Shown one piece after another: positions 1-8,395 of a stretch of DNA of 64,000 bases (the stretch's first letter is position 1; each line of letters starts with the position of its first letter). The position numbers and the translations under genes were made by a program. The stretch covers positions 1 through 64,000 of the forward strand of contig CAMVDX010000003.1 of the NCBI GenBank assembly GCA_947166355.1. The letters are read 5' to 3'. Origin of the DNA: an uncultured Treponema sp. Its GTDB lineage: Bacteria > Spirochaetota > Spirochaetia > Treponematales > Treponemataceae. The notes below the pieces were generated by a model. That model saw only the letters and a program-made list of their open reading frames with translations, ran no database searches and was not told the origin of the DNA.

Positions 1-26
1 GCAGTCTTCTTAAATCAGTGATTTTT

Positions 27-1772
27 TTATTTGGATGCTGCATCAATAATCTTCTTGATATCAGCTGAGATTCCGTCACAAAGTACGCCTGCTTTTTTCT
101 TTGCATCAGCGAACCATGCATCTGAACCATCACCTGCAGGAATCATAGAGTTGATGTAGAATTTGATTTTTGGTTCGGTTCCAGAAGGACGTGCACTTAC
201 GATTGTTCCGCTTTCAAGATAGAACTGAAGTACGTTGCTCTTTGGAAGGTCCGGGTCGCACATAAGGTCGCGAACCTTTACAACCTTTTCACCGCCAAGA
301 CTTGCCGGAGGATTACTTCTCATGTTAGCCATCATAGCCTTCATAGTTTCTCCACCAGAAGCACCAGGGAAGTTCTGAGAAATTGCGCGGTCTTCAAAGT
401 AGCCGAACTCTTTATACATATCATCAAGGTGCTCGAGCAGGCTCTTACCCTGACTTCTCCAGTAAAGAATCATTTCTGCACACATAGCGGCAGCAGAAAC
501 GCCGTCTTTATCCATTACTTCCTTTTCAACCTTGTAGCCGTAGCTCTCTTCGAGACCGAATACATAATTGTGTGAACCGTCCTTTTCAAAGGCAGCTTCT
601 TTAGCGGCAATCCACTTAAAGCCTGTAAGACAGTCGAGCATTGCAACATTGTATTTTTTACAGATATAGTCACCGAATGGAGAGGTTACGATAGAGCGGA
701 TGATTGCAGGATTTGCCGGCATAGTTCCAAGTTCTGTTCGTGAGCGGAGAACATAGTCAATAAGAAGGGCTCCCATCTGGTTTCCGCTGAGGAGTACGAA
801 GTTTCCGTCCTTGTCCGGGAAGGCTGTACCAAAGCGGTCTGCATCAGGGTCAGTAGCCATTACACCGTCTGCCTTTTCTTTCTTTGCAAGTTCAACTGCA
901 AGAGTAAGGGCTGGTTTTTCTTCTGGATTTGGCTTTTCAACAGTAGGGAAGTTTCCGTCTGGTTTTCTCTGTTCTGGAACAGTAATGATGTTAAGTCCGA
1001 GGTCCCCAAGAACTTTTTCAACATGCATAGCACCAGTTCCGTGGAGTGGTGTGTAAACAATGCGAACATCCTTTGCCTTTTCCTTAATAAGATCAGGTCG
1101 GAAGAGCTGAGCTTTACACATAGCCCAGAATGGTTCATCAATTTCTTTGTCGATAATTACAAGCTTACCAGATTTGATAGCCTCGTCGCGAGACATAGAC
1201 TTTACTTCTGTAACCTTGTTTACTTCTTCAATAATTCCAACATCATGAGGCTCGATTACCTGAGCACCGTCATCCCAGTAAGCCTTGTAACCGTTGTACA
1301 TTCTTGGGTTATGTGATGCTGTAACAACAACACCGGTCTGAGCTTTAAGGGTACGGATTGCAAAAGACAATTCTGGAGTAGGGCGGAGACCTGAGAAAAG
1401 GTATGCCTTAATTCCGTTAGCGGCAAAAATGAGGGCTGTAGCTTCTGCAAAAACATCTGAGTTCAGGCGGCTGTCATAAGCAACAACTGCGCTCAAAGTG
1501 CCGGCTTTTGCCTTGTCCGGGAATGCCTTAAGAACATAGTTTGCAAGTCCCTGGGTTGCCATATTGATTTCGAGGGTGTTCATGCGGTTTGTTCCGCCAC
1601 CCATAATTCCGCGGAGTCCACCAGTTCCAAATTCGAGAGTCTGATAGAAGCGGTCTTCAAGTTCCTTATAATCTTCTTTAGCAATAAGTTCTTCAACTTC
1701 CTTGCTGAATCTTTCATCTTTTTCTGCGGCAATGTATGCTTTTGCACGCTTTAAGATTTCTTCTTTTTCCAT
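27..1772 (-). CDS. Phosphohexomutase (phosphoglucomutase/phosphomannomutase family)
   Basis: Alpha-D-phosphohexomutase that interconverts hexose 1- and 6-phosphates in the cytoplasm, feeding glycolysis and sugar-nucleotide synthesis. The catalytic phosphoserine motif TASHNP is near residues 151-156 (Ser153), the metal-binding loop DPDADR near 308-313, a sugar-recognition GLEESYG loop near 405, and the phosphate-binding RPSGTEPK loop near 540. At 581 residues it fits the long PgcA-like bacterial subgroup. AGGAGC lies five bases before the ATG. A second, divergent phosphohexomutase lies immediately upstream on the same strand, separated by a large palindrome. Substrate (glucose or mannose phosphate) cannot be decided from the motifs. 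Confidence 0.93.
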   Translation of the reverse strand: MEKEEILKRAKAYIAAEKDERFSKEVEELIAKEDYKELEDRFYQTLEFGTGGLRGIMGGGTNRMNTLEINMATQGLANYVLKAFPDKAKAGTLSAVVAYDSRLNSDVFAEATALIFAANGIKAYLFSGLRPTPELSFAIRTLKAQTGVVVTASHNPRMYNGYKAYWDDGAQVIEPHDVGIIEEVNKVTEVKSMSRDEAIKSGKLVIIDKEIDEPFWAMCKAQLFRPDLIKEKAKDVRIVYTPLHGTGAMHVEKVLGDLGLNIITVPEQRKPDGNFPTVEKPNPEEKPALTLAVELAKKEKADGVMATDPDADRFGTAFPDKDGNFVLLSGNQMGALLIDYVLRSRTELGTMPANPAIIRSIVTSPFGDYICKKYNVAMLDCLTGFKWIAAKEAAFEKDGSHNYVFGLEESYGYKVEKEVMDKDGVSAAAMCAEMILYWRSQGKSLLEHLDDMYKEFGYFEDRAISQNFPGASGGETMKAMMANMRSNPPASLGGEKVVKVRDLMCDPDLPKSNVLQFYLESGTIVSARPSGTEPKIKFYINSMIPAGDGSDAWFADAKKKAGVLCDGISADIKKIIDAASK

Positions 1773-1820
1773 TTATAGCTCCTGTATTGAATTATTATAC
1801 AAATTTATTTATTTTTTGTC

Positions 1821-1939
1821 ATAGTGGTTTCGATACGTAAGGTGCTTTAACACCTTACTACTCAACCACCCGAAATCTTCCTAACGTCCGGTGGTTGAGT
1901 AGTACGGTGCTGACGCACCTATCGTATCGAAACCACTAT
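1821..1939. repeat. Large palindromic element between the two phosphohexomutase genes
   Basis: Perfect 17-bp outer arms (1821-1837 and 1923-1939, atagtggtttcgatacg and its complement) enclose nested inverted pairs: a small hairpin around taaggtgctttaacacctta and a second pair containing ctcaaccacc / ggtggttgag. There is no open reading frame. It is probably a dispersed structured intergenic repeat. It could form a cruciform in DNA, or a long hairpin in a transcript reading through from the upstream phosphohexomutase. Confidence 0.85.
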
Positions 1940-3703
1940 TTATTTGTCTGCTTTCTTAATAAGCTCAGTTTCCCACTCAAGCAGTGCCTTTTCCATATCA
2001 GGCTTGTTGCCCTTTACGTCGCACATGATACGGAAAACAGGCTCGGTTCCGCTTCCACGCATCCAGATAAAGGCAACAGGCTTTGAATCCTTATCTTTGA
2101 AAATGATTTTTAAGCCGCCTTTTTGGGATTCTGAAAAGTCTTTTACACCGCGGGTTTCAACAGTTCCCTTTGTGATAACTGCTTCCCAAGTTTCAATGTC
2201 GTATTTATTTTTGAGGTCTGAAGCTTTTTTCTTCCAGTCTGCCTCAAAAGCCTTCTGGAAATTAGCCTTGAGCTTTGCATGGTCTGTAGTTTTTACCTTA
2301 AGAACTGCACGCGGTTCTGAAACTCCTGTAGTTGTATATACCGGCAGAGATGCAATTACATCAGTCAGTGTAAAATCAGGATTATATTTCTGACCGGATT
2401 TTGTGCACCACATTTCGTAGAGGCCGCTTTCTCTCATCATCAAAAGCTTGAGAAGGGCAAAGATTGTATTTAGCGGGTCGCGGACTGCTGCAGGGTAGGT
2501 AATTGTTCCACCGTTTGAGCCTTCTCCAAGAATGCGAATTGTATAGCCTTGCTGTCGTTTTTCGCGGGCAAGGTTTACGACATTTGCTTCGCCAACTTCG
2601 GCACGGAAAACTTCTGCGCCAAGGGCTGAAGCAATTTCGTTTATACGCATAGAGGTAGGGCAGTTTACAGCAACAGCAGGCTTAAAATCTTTTTCGTCAC
2701 TATGCTGCCAGATTGAATATGTAAGTTCTGCAAGGACTGAAAGACTGAATACTTCCTGTGCCTTAAGAATTACAGCCTTGCCGGCTTTTTCATCCCAGTA
2801 TACGATGTTTCCACGGTCGCCATCGCAATCCGGCATATAACCGAGGACAACTTCTGAGTGGCCTTCCTTATGAAGCTTTTCCATTTCCGCAGCTACGTGA
2901 ACAAGATTTTCTGCTTCAGGAATAATTTCATGGGCAATTTCAAATTCATTTATTGAATAAAAGTTGATTTTGCGTTCTTTGAAGTAATCTCTGTCTATGC
3001 TCTGATATCGTGAGCTTCCGTTAAAATCACAGACAACACCAAGCGGATTTTGCGCAATAAAGGTGTCCAGCATTCCGAAAAAATCGGTCTGGTACTCTTT
3101 ATTGTCCGTGCCGGTTATAGTCTCATTAATAAAGTTGCGGTAAGCATAAAGGGCGTTGTGTTTAGAACTGTCTTTAATATCATAAACCTGCTTGAGCTCA
3201 GAAGTAGTGCAGGTAAATGCCTTTTTTACGGCAGCTTCAACGCCCTCATCATCAGAAAGCCGTTCCGTAAAATCTTTTACAAGCTTAGCGTTTTCAGTTC
3301 CACTTAAAACACCACCATCATTAATTCCGAATTTTATACCATTATGACCGATAGGATTATGACTTGCCGAAATATAAATAAAACCGTCAAGTTTTTTGGC
3401 ATAAGCCATAATTTCTGGAGCAGCAGTTACTCCGCTGTACTGGATAATTGCACCTTTTTTTATAAGGGCATGAATCATTGCATCGGCAATTGCAGGGCCT
3501 GTAGGACGTGCATCAATGCCAAGCGCAATTACAGGGGCAGCCTGATTTGTAAGCGCTGAAAGATAATCAAAGAATACATCTGCGGCAATTACAGCAAGTT
3601 TTTTATCATTGTCATTAATCTGTGGATTTCTGTCCTGCTCATCGCCGGAAGCAGCAAATACTTTACGCCAGCCGGAAGCTGACAAAATCATATTGTGTTC
3701 CAA
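1940..3703 (-). CDS. Phosphohexomutase paralogue (phosphomannomutase/phosphoglucomutase type)
   Basis: Second alpha-D-phosphohexomutase, 587 residues and clearly divergent from its neighbour. It has the phosphoserine motif ISASHNP (Ser114), a metal loop MPDCDGDR around residue 290 and the C-terminal phosphate loop MRGSGTEP near 556. The start is a TTG: GGGAG lies six bases upstream of it, while the first ATG, four codons in, would be too far from that ribosome site. A sigma-70-like promoter precedes it (3733-3761). Exact substrate is unknown; phosphomannomutase or phosphoglucomutase are the obvious options. Confidence 0.9.
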   Translation of the reverse strand: MEHNMILSASGWRKVFAASGDEQDRNPQINDNDKKLAVIAADVFFDYLSALTNQAAPVIALGIDARPTGPAIADAMIHALIKKGAIIQYSGVTAAPEIMAYAKKLDGFIYISASHNPIGHNGIKFGINDGGVLSGTENAKLVKDFTERLSDDEGVEAAVKKAFTCTTSELKQVYDIKDSSKHNALYAYRNFINETITGTDNKEYQTDFFGMLDTFIAQNPLGVVCDFNGSSRYQSIDRDYFKERKINFYSINEFEIAHEIIPEAENLVHVAAEMEKLHKEGHSEVVLGYMPDCDGDRGNIVYWDEKAGKAVILKAQEVFSLSVLAELTYSIWQHSDEKDFKPAVAVNCPTSMRINEIASALGAEVFRAEVGEANVVNLAREKRQQGYTIRILGEGSNGGTITYPAAVRDPLNTIFALLKLLMMRESGLYEMWCTKSGQKYNPDFTLTDVIASLPVYTTTGVSEPRAVLKVKTTDHAKLKANFQKAFEADWKKKASDLKNKYDIETWEAVITKGTVETRGVKDFSESQKGGLKIIFKDKDSKPVAFIWMRGSGTEPVFRIMCDVKGNKPDMEKALLEWETELIKKADK

Positions 3704-3732
3704 GTTTTACTCCCATTAAACTTAATTATATT

Positions 3733-3761
3733 ATTTTAACACGAAATTCTGTATTTAACAA
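3733..3761 (-). promoter_or_regulatory. Predicted sigma-70 promoter of the second phosphohexomutase
   Basis: Read on the minus strand: TTGTTA (3756-3761), 17-bp spacer, TAAAAT (3733-3738). It places the start of transcription about 24 bases before the TTG start codon. Confidence 0.6.
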
Positions 3762-3809
3762 ATATAATATGGAAAATATGAATAAGTTGGAAATCTGGGG
3801 ATTGTAAAT

Positions 3810-4002
3810 GATTTATGTAATATTGGTACGAGGGAGCAGGGCGTGGGGCAAAAACACTCTTTTTGTGGCTGCCGCGGAAGCGGCAGGTGTAATAGTTTCT
3901 ATACCACAAAAAGCGTGTAGCGCATTATTGCGCGGTTTTGTACCACGAAGCCGCGACCGGAAGCCATGTTTTCACAAATTAGTTTTATAATGCGGAAGCC
4001 CT
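3810..4002. repeat. Structured ~195 bp dispersed repeat, copy A
   Basis: Almost the same sequence recurs at 6060-6251 in the same orientation, with only scattered substitutions. Internally it is palindromic: stretches such as ctctttttgtgg / ccacaaaaag and cgcattattgcg can pair. It ends in ttttataatgcggaagccct (3983-4002). The short open frame through it is not supported as a gene because copy B does not keep it. Copies A and B bracket the two envelope genes at 4026-5973. Confidence 0.85.
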
Positions 4003-4025
4003 GAATAAGTTAAGAGTCTTACAAT

Positions 4026-4895
4026 TTATTTAATTATAATACTGTAATTAAGCTGTTTTACGTTGCCGAGAAAATCTGTAATTACAAGACCTAGTGTTGC
4101 GCGTCCAGGAGTAAACATCGCCTCTCCAATCAGCTGAAGGTTTTCTTCTGGGAAAACATCATTACTTGTATATTTCTTTTTGCCGATTATACAAAGCTTG
4201 TTATTTTCCTGAGTTATTGTGTCATAAGAAATCTGATCAACGATTAAGCCATTTATGGAAATAGAAGTTTTATAAGGAGCCGCTATAGCATTTCGCTTAA
4301 AATATACTTTATAAAGGCCGGAATTAAAGGTTTTGTAGGTGTTAATATCATAGAAATCTTTATTCTTACTTTGAATTATAATTCCTGAAAGTGAAAGAGG
4401 AATTTCCGATTCTGAACGCGGCATAAGAACCTTTGGATTTATTGCAGATTTATTCTTGGCATCAACAATCTGGAATTCCAGATTTCCATTATTATTCTGA
4501 TAGCCCGAATTGCCGCTTTGACCTAATATAGCTCCTGCTTCAATTGTTTTTTCAGTTTCATTTAAGGAAAGACTGTCTTTATCAATATTTCCATAAACCG
4601 AAAGAAGATTATCATCATGTGCAAGAATTACGGCAGTTCCAAGTGTAGATGGAAAAAACTCAGAATCATCATTATTTTCCGTAAGTATTGCCAGAATATA
4701 GCCGTCTTCTGCTGCCTTGATTTCGGCAGGTTCAGAAAAAATAACTGAAGTACTAAGAATATTACCGCGATTTTGTCCAAAGTAAGAAGTAAAGGAATCT
4801 TTTGTTACTTCGTCCTGCGGCCAGTCAAAAGCAGCTGTCTGGAAAATCAGAAAAATTGAAACAAAAAGTAATGCAAATATTTTAATTTTTTTCAT
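4026..4895 (-). CDS. Exported LytM/M23-like domain protein, probably catalytically dead
   Basis: 289-residue exported protein with an N-terminal signal peptide (about residues 1-22). Residues ~30-150 follow the fold pattern of M23 (LytM) peptidases, including LGTAVILAHDDNLLSVYGNI and GAILGQSGNSG. The zinc ligands are missing: the first His/Asp pair is not visible and the final HxH strand reads LEFQIVD. The rest may be a beta-rich C-terminal domain. Such degenerate LytM proteins usually regulate amidases or bind peptidoglycan; that role is an inference here. AGGAT precedes the ATG. It lies 13 bp downstream of the beta-propeller gene, so the two are likely cotranscribed. Confidence 0.7.
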   Translation of the reverse strand: MKKIKIFALLFVSIFLIFQTAAFDWPQDEVTKDSFTSYFGQNRGNILSTSVIFSEPAEIKAAEDGYILAILTENNDDSEFFPSTLGTAVILAHDDNLLSVYGNIDKDSLSLNETEKTIEAGAILGQSGNSGYQNNNGNLEFQIVDAKNKSAINPKVLMPRSESEIPLSLSGIIIQSKNKDFYDINTYKTFNSGLYKVYFKRNAIAAPYKTSISINGLIVDQISYDTITQENNKLCIIGKKKYTSNDVFPEENLQLIGEAMFTPGRATLGLVITDFLGNVKQLNYSIIIK

Positions 4896-4908
4896 ATTAA
4901 ATCCTATG

Positions 4909-5973
4909 TTATTCTTTGCTGACTGTTAATCTTGAAATTGTGTTGTCTTTTCCAAGGTAAATATCATTTCCTATTGCGTGAACAAAAGCAGATTCTGCTG
5001 TAAATGAAAAAGAACCTTCCTGGGTATTTGTGTCATCAATTATAGTAAGAGTGTAATTCGTTTTGTCTTTTCCAAGAAGAATGACAAAGTTCTCTGTTTC
5101 TTCTACAGAAATAATCTTATCTTTTATAGCAATTGTTTTTTCTGTTTTATTATCAATATCATAAACTCCCAGCCCCTCATAAAAATTATAGAAGATTCTT
5201 TTCCCATCATTGCAGAAATGAACCACTGTACGGTATGGAGAATCATGTTCAAAGAATTTATGATAGACGATTTTCTGCTGGTTTTCTTCGCGATGAGAGA
5301 GTACAAATCTTTGCTGATTATGACCTGAAATTGAGGCAATGTACTGACCGTCGTCAGAAATATCAAGTCCCAGAATTATAGGATAATCGCTTCCACCCGG
5401 AGCAAAATCTATAAGTGTATTGCCGGTTTCGTTATCAAGGACTTTTATAGTACCGTTTGCAAAGCCGATTGCAGTATAGTTTTTCTTGGCGGCAAAGGCT
5501 GTTATAGGAAGCGTTCCTTCAAAAGTCCATAAAATCTTTCCAGTTTCTGAACATTTTGAAAAAGAACAGCCTCCCGGAAGAAATACATAAATTAAGTCGT
5601 CTACAAAATATGGAAAACCACTTGCTTCTATCACGCCAGCTTTTTCACCATTGTTATGGAAGAATTCAGTGTTTTGAGCTTCTGAATCATAGGTTGCAAA
5701 GTAATAATCTGAAATTGAAACCTTAGACGGAAAGGTTTTGTAAACAGAAATATTTCCGTCTTCATCAAAATAACCGAGAGTTTGTCCCAGATGAAAGAAT
5801 TGACGCTTTTTATCCTGTGGAATTTCTTTTATTGCAGGATTTGAAGTGTTGATTTTCCATACTGGAGTAAACTGATATTCATAAGAAAGCGGCTTTACCG
5901 CAAGTAATATATAGATAATTGATATTAAAATGCCAAGGAAGATAAACAACCCGATGTATTTCTTAATTTTCAT
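4909..5973 (-). CDS. Membrane-anchored beta-propeller (WD40/PQQ-like) protein, function unknown
   Basis: 354 residues with one N-terminal hydrophobic segment (about 7-27), likely a signal anchor. The remainder shows repeated short beta-strand blades, for example GKILWTFEG and IKVLDNETGNTLIDFAPGG, typical of WD40/quinoprotein-like propellers. I recognise no catalytic motif. It is probably periplasmic and acts in protein-protein contacts. It is the first gene of a two-gene unit with the degenerate LytM protein, and a repeat copy lies on each side of the pair. Confidence 0.65.
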   Translation of the reverse strand: MKIKKYIGLFIFLGILISIIYILLAVKPLSYEYQFTPVWKINTSNPAIKEIPQDKKRQFFHLGQTLGYFDEDGNISVYKTFPSKVSISDYYFATYDSEAQNTEFFHNNGEKAGVIEASGFPYFVDDLIYVFLPGGCSFSKCSETGKILWTFEGTLPITAFAAKKNYTAIGFANGTIKVLDNETGNTLIDFAPGGSDYPIILGLDISDDGQYIASISGHNQQRFVLSHREENQQKIVYHKFFEHDSPYRTVVHFCNDGKRIFYNFYEGLGVYDIDNKTEKTIAIKDKIISVEETENFVILLGKDKTNYTLTIIDDTNTQEGSFSFTAESAFVHAIGNDIYLGKDNTISRLTVSKE

Positions 5974-6038
5974 AATTTTATAATATCCGATAAGAGGTAT
6001 TTTTTCAATTCATTACATGCTTAACAGGGGAGCCGCAC

Positions 6039-6251
6039 AGGGATTCCGCATTATAAAAGATTTACGTAATCTTGGCGCGAGGGAGCGGGGCGTGGTACAA
6101 AAACACTCTTTTTGTGGCTGCCGCGTAAGCGGCAGGTGTAATAGTTTCTATACCACAAAAAGCGTGTAGCGCATTATTGCGCGGTTTTGTACCACGAAGC
6201 CGTGACCGGAAGCCATGTTTTCAGAATTTTATTTTATAATGCGGAAGCCCT
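6039..6251. repeat. Structured ~195 bp dispersed repeat, copy B, with terminal inverted repeats
   Basis: 6060-6251 matches copy A (3810-4002). This copy also carries terminal inverted repeats: 6039-6058 (agggattccgcattataaaa) pairs with 6232-6251 with one mismatch. Inside, ggtacaaaaac pairs with gttttgtacc, so the whole element can fold into one long branched hairpin. It fills most of the gene-free stretch 5974-6362. This could be a miniature mobile element; no transposase is present here. Confidence 0.85.
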
Positions 6252-6281
6252 GGACATTCATTGCATGCTTGATGCTTCCTA

Positions 6282-6310
6282 TTGACAAAATACCGTAAAG
6301 TATGCAAAAT
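6282..6310 (+). promoter_or_regulatory. Predicted sigma-70 promoter of the HTH-EIIA gene
   Basis: TTGACA (6282-6287), 17-bp spacer, CAAAAT (6305-6310), about 50 bases before the preferred ATG. Confidence 0.5.
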
Positions 6311-6362
6311 ATTCTAAAGATTTCAAACAAAATTGAATAAAAGTTTAACAAAGGGGTTTCAG

Positions 6363-7010
6363 ATGGAAGACGATATCCTTACTATTGAAGAAGTAGCAAA
6401 GTATCTTCGTGTATCAGACAGAACTGTTTATGATTGGGCTCAGAAGGGCGAGATTCCTGCCGGTAAAATCGGTACGGTCTGGCGTTTTAAGAAATCTGAG
6501 GTAGAAAACTGGGTAAATGCGCGTCTTTCTTCTGATGCAGCAAAGCCTGCCGAAATTCAGGTTCAGGTAAGAAACATTCTTTCACCGGATCGTGTTGTAT
6601 TTATTTCTCAGACTTCAAAGCATGATGCTCTTGTAGAACTTGCAGATGTTCTTGCAACTGCTCCTCAGGTAAAGGATGGTCAGGAACTTATTCAGGAAAT
6701 CCTTAAGCGTGAAGAACTTATGTCTACAGCAATCGGTCGTGGAGTTGCAATTCCTCACGTACGCCTTTCTTCTGTTACAGACCTTGTAATGGCAGTTGGA
6801 GTATGCCGTAAACCAGTTGCTGATTATCAGACAATTGATGATCAGCCTGTAAATCTTCTCTTTATGATTGCAGCAGCTTATAATCAGCATTCATATTATC
6901 TAAAAACTATTTCACACTTCAGTGCTAAGTTTAAGGATAAGGATTTGCGTGATGCTATGCTGGGCTCACTGAACGAAAAAGAAGTTTATGATCTTTTGAT
7001 GAAGGCATAA
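6363..7010 (+). CDS. MerR/excisionase-type HTH fused to PTS EIIA (nitrogen/fructose type)
   Basis: 215-residue cytoplasmic protein. Residues 5-53 are an excisionase-type DNA-binding helix-turn-helix (TIEEVAKYLRVSDRTVYDWA, then WRFKKSEVENW). Residues ~70-215 are a phosphotransferase EIIA domain, with the expected phospho-accepting histidine in the motif AIPHVRL (His132). The pairing suggests that phosphorylation through HPr tunes DNA binding. No sugar-specific EIIB or EIIC is nearby, which favours a regulatory EIIA-Ntr-like role. The start at 6363 is preferred over an upstream in-frame start because AAAGGGG sits just before it. Confidence 0.88.
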   Translation: MEDDILTIEEVAKYLRVSDRTVYDWAQKGEIPAGKIGTVWRFKKSEVENWVNARLSSDAAKPAEIQVQVRNILSPDRVVFISQTSKHDALVELADVLATAPQVKDGQELIQEILKREELMSTAIGRGVAIPHVRLSSVTDLVMAVGVCRKPVADYQTIDDQPVNLLFMIAAAYNQHSYYLKTISHFSAKFKDKDLRDAMLGSLNEKEVYDLLMKA

Positions 7011-7069
7011 AAAGCAGCTTATATAAATACAGGGAATACAATCAGTTTTAAATGTTGTTTTCTCACGTA

Positions 7070-7119
7070 AAAAAATCCCTCAACCAACGTAAATGATGTT
7101 GTTTGAGGGATTTTTTTAT
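7070..7119. terminator. Bidirectional rho-independent terminator
   Basis: Stem aatccctcaaccaac / gttgtttgagggatt with one mismatch, flanked by A and T runs on both sides. It lies between two convergent genes and can serve both. Confidence 0.88.
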
Positions 7120-7173
7120 TCCGAAAAAGACATGAAGAGGTCAGTATTTTTTCTGTCTTTTTTTATCTGAGTT

Positions 7174-8361
7174 CTATTCATTGAAAGATACGGGAATCCA
7201 TTTTGTTCTGTCTGCGTGGTCGGCGGCGATGGTACCCCAGGTTACTTTGGCGGTGGTTTCGCCCATCAGATATTCACGGCCGTTTTCCATTGTAAATGTC
7301 TGTCCTGGAGCCGGAATATCTGTTACTACCATTGCATGTGAATAATCCCTCGAAATTAAAATTGCAGTATCAATACCTGTATAATTTAAGAGAACGCTTA
7401 CAAGCATGCTGCGGCTGTCACAGTCGTTTCCTTTTCCCTTTATTGCAGCCGGAAGACTCGTAAAATCTGATTCATTTTTAGTTTCAGCGCGGTTATAACT
7501 GAAGTTTTGTACCCAGCTTAAAAGAGCCTGAGCGTATTTTATATCAGCATCCTGGGAGTATTGAGCTTTCAATTCATAATATAGTTCATTGTAAATATCC
7601 TGCGAAACCTGTTTAAGACGCCCAGAGTTATCTCGATATATCATCCTGTAATAACGCTTCCAGGCTTCTTTCCAGAGCTTGTGATTTGCGTAAAGTTTTA
7701 AAACTGCATATTCAAGATCTATTGTAAATTTTGCGGCTTCTTCATCAACTTTGTCTATGGAAGTTGAAATTTGTTTTCCGCCAATATTAAGGATTACAGA
7801 ATCTTTTCCTTCTGGTGGAAAAGCATAGCTTGTAATAATTCCCGGGGTTTGAAGATATTTATTATCCAGACAAAGTGAATTGAGTGTAGAAATAATAAAC
7901 TGTTCACAGCCAGGTTTTGAGCTTGGAGCATAACACAAAAGGAGAATAAAATAGTCTTCAATTATCAAAGGTGCTGTAACTCCCCAGCCAAAATATTCGT
8001 CGTCAAGTGTCATTGTAAAATTACTGATACCACAGTTCTTTTTATTCCAGAAAAAAGAATCTGTATTTCCTTTTGCTCCAAGCTTTGTAAGATTATCCTG
8101 TAGCACTTTTGGAGCTGAATAAGTTGTCGGATCATTACAGATTTTCATGACGAGAGTAACAGGAATGTTTGGATGAGAAAAAATATATGACATTCCATCC
8201 TCAGTGTAATCAGCAACTTCAAAACCTTCTGGAATATCAAGGGAAAAGGAAAAGTCACGGTCGGTTATTTTTTCACAGAATGCGCGGGCGGTAAAAAAGA
8301 GTGCAAACAAAAAAATGATTAGTCGGCGAATCGTGTTTTGTTTCCTTGAAAATCTTGTCAT
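7174..8361 (-). CDS. Exported transglutaminase-like (papain-fold) protein
   Basis: 395 residues with an N-terminal signal sequence (about residues 8-29, ending FFTARAFC). The C-terminal part resembles the transglutaminase-like superfamily: Cys314 in KGNDCDSRSMLVSVLL, His342 in DYSHAMVV, and Glu368 in GETT as a possible third triad residue. Bacterial members act as cysteine proteases or peptide-bond enzymes of the envelope; the substrate here is unknown. The first ~200 residues are beta-rich and unrecognised. It is divergent from the RluA gene, whose -35 box overlaps the first codons of this one. Confidence 0.72.
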   Translation of the reverse strand: MTRFSRKQNTIRRLIIFLFALFFTARAFCEKITDRDFSFSLDIPEGFEVADYTEDGMSYIFSHPNIPVTLVMKICNDPTTYSAPKVLQDNLTKLGAKGNTDSFFWNKKNCGISNFTMTLDDEYFGWGVTAPLIIEDYFILLLCYAPSSKPGCEQFIISTLNSLCLDNKYLQTPGIITSYAFPPEGKDSVILNIGGKQISTSIDKVDEEAAKFTIDLEYAVLKLYANHKLWKEAWKRYYRMIYRDNSGRLKQVSQDIYNELYYELKAQYSQDADIKYAQALLSWVQNFSYNRAETKNESDFTSLPAAIKGKGNDCDSRSMLVSVLLNYTGIDTAILISRDYSHAMVVTDIPAPGQTFTMENGREYLMGETTAKVTWGTIAADHADRTKWIPVSFNE

Positions 8362-8383
8362 TTTATAAAGCCTCCGTTATTAT
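8355..8383 (+). promoter_or_regulatory. Predicted promoter of the RluA-family gene
   Basis: TTGTCA (8355-8360), 17-bp spacer, TATTAT (8378-8383). The predicted transcript start near 8390 leaves only about six bases before the ATG and no Shine-Dalgarno sequence, so the mRNA is nearly leaderless. Confidence 0.5.
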
Positions 8384-8395
8384 TATCGGTATATT

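Noticed and set aside
3808-3990. 60-codon open frame in repeat copy A
   Set aside because: Falls wholly within a structured non-coding repeat and is not kept in copy B.
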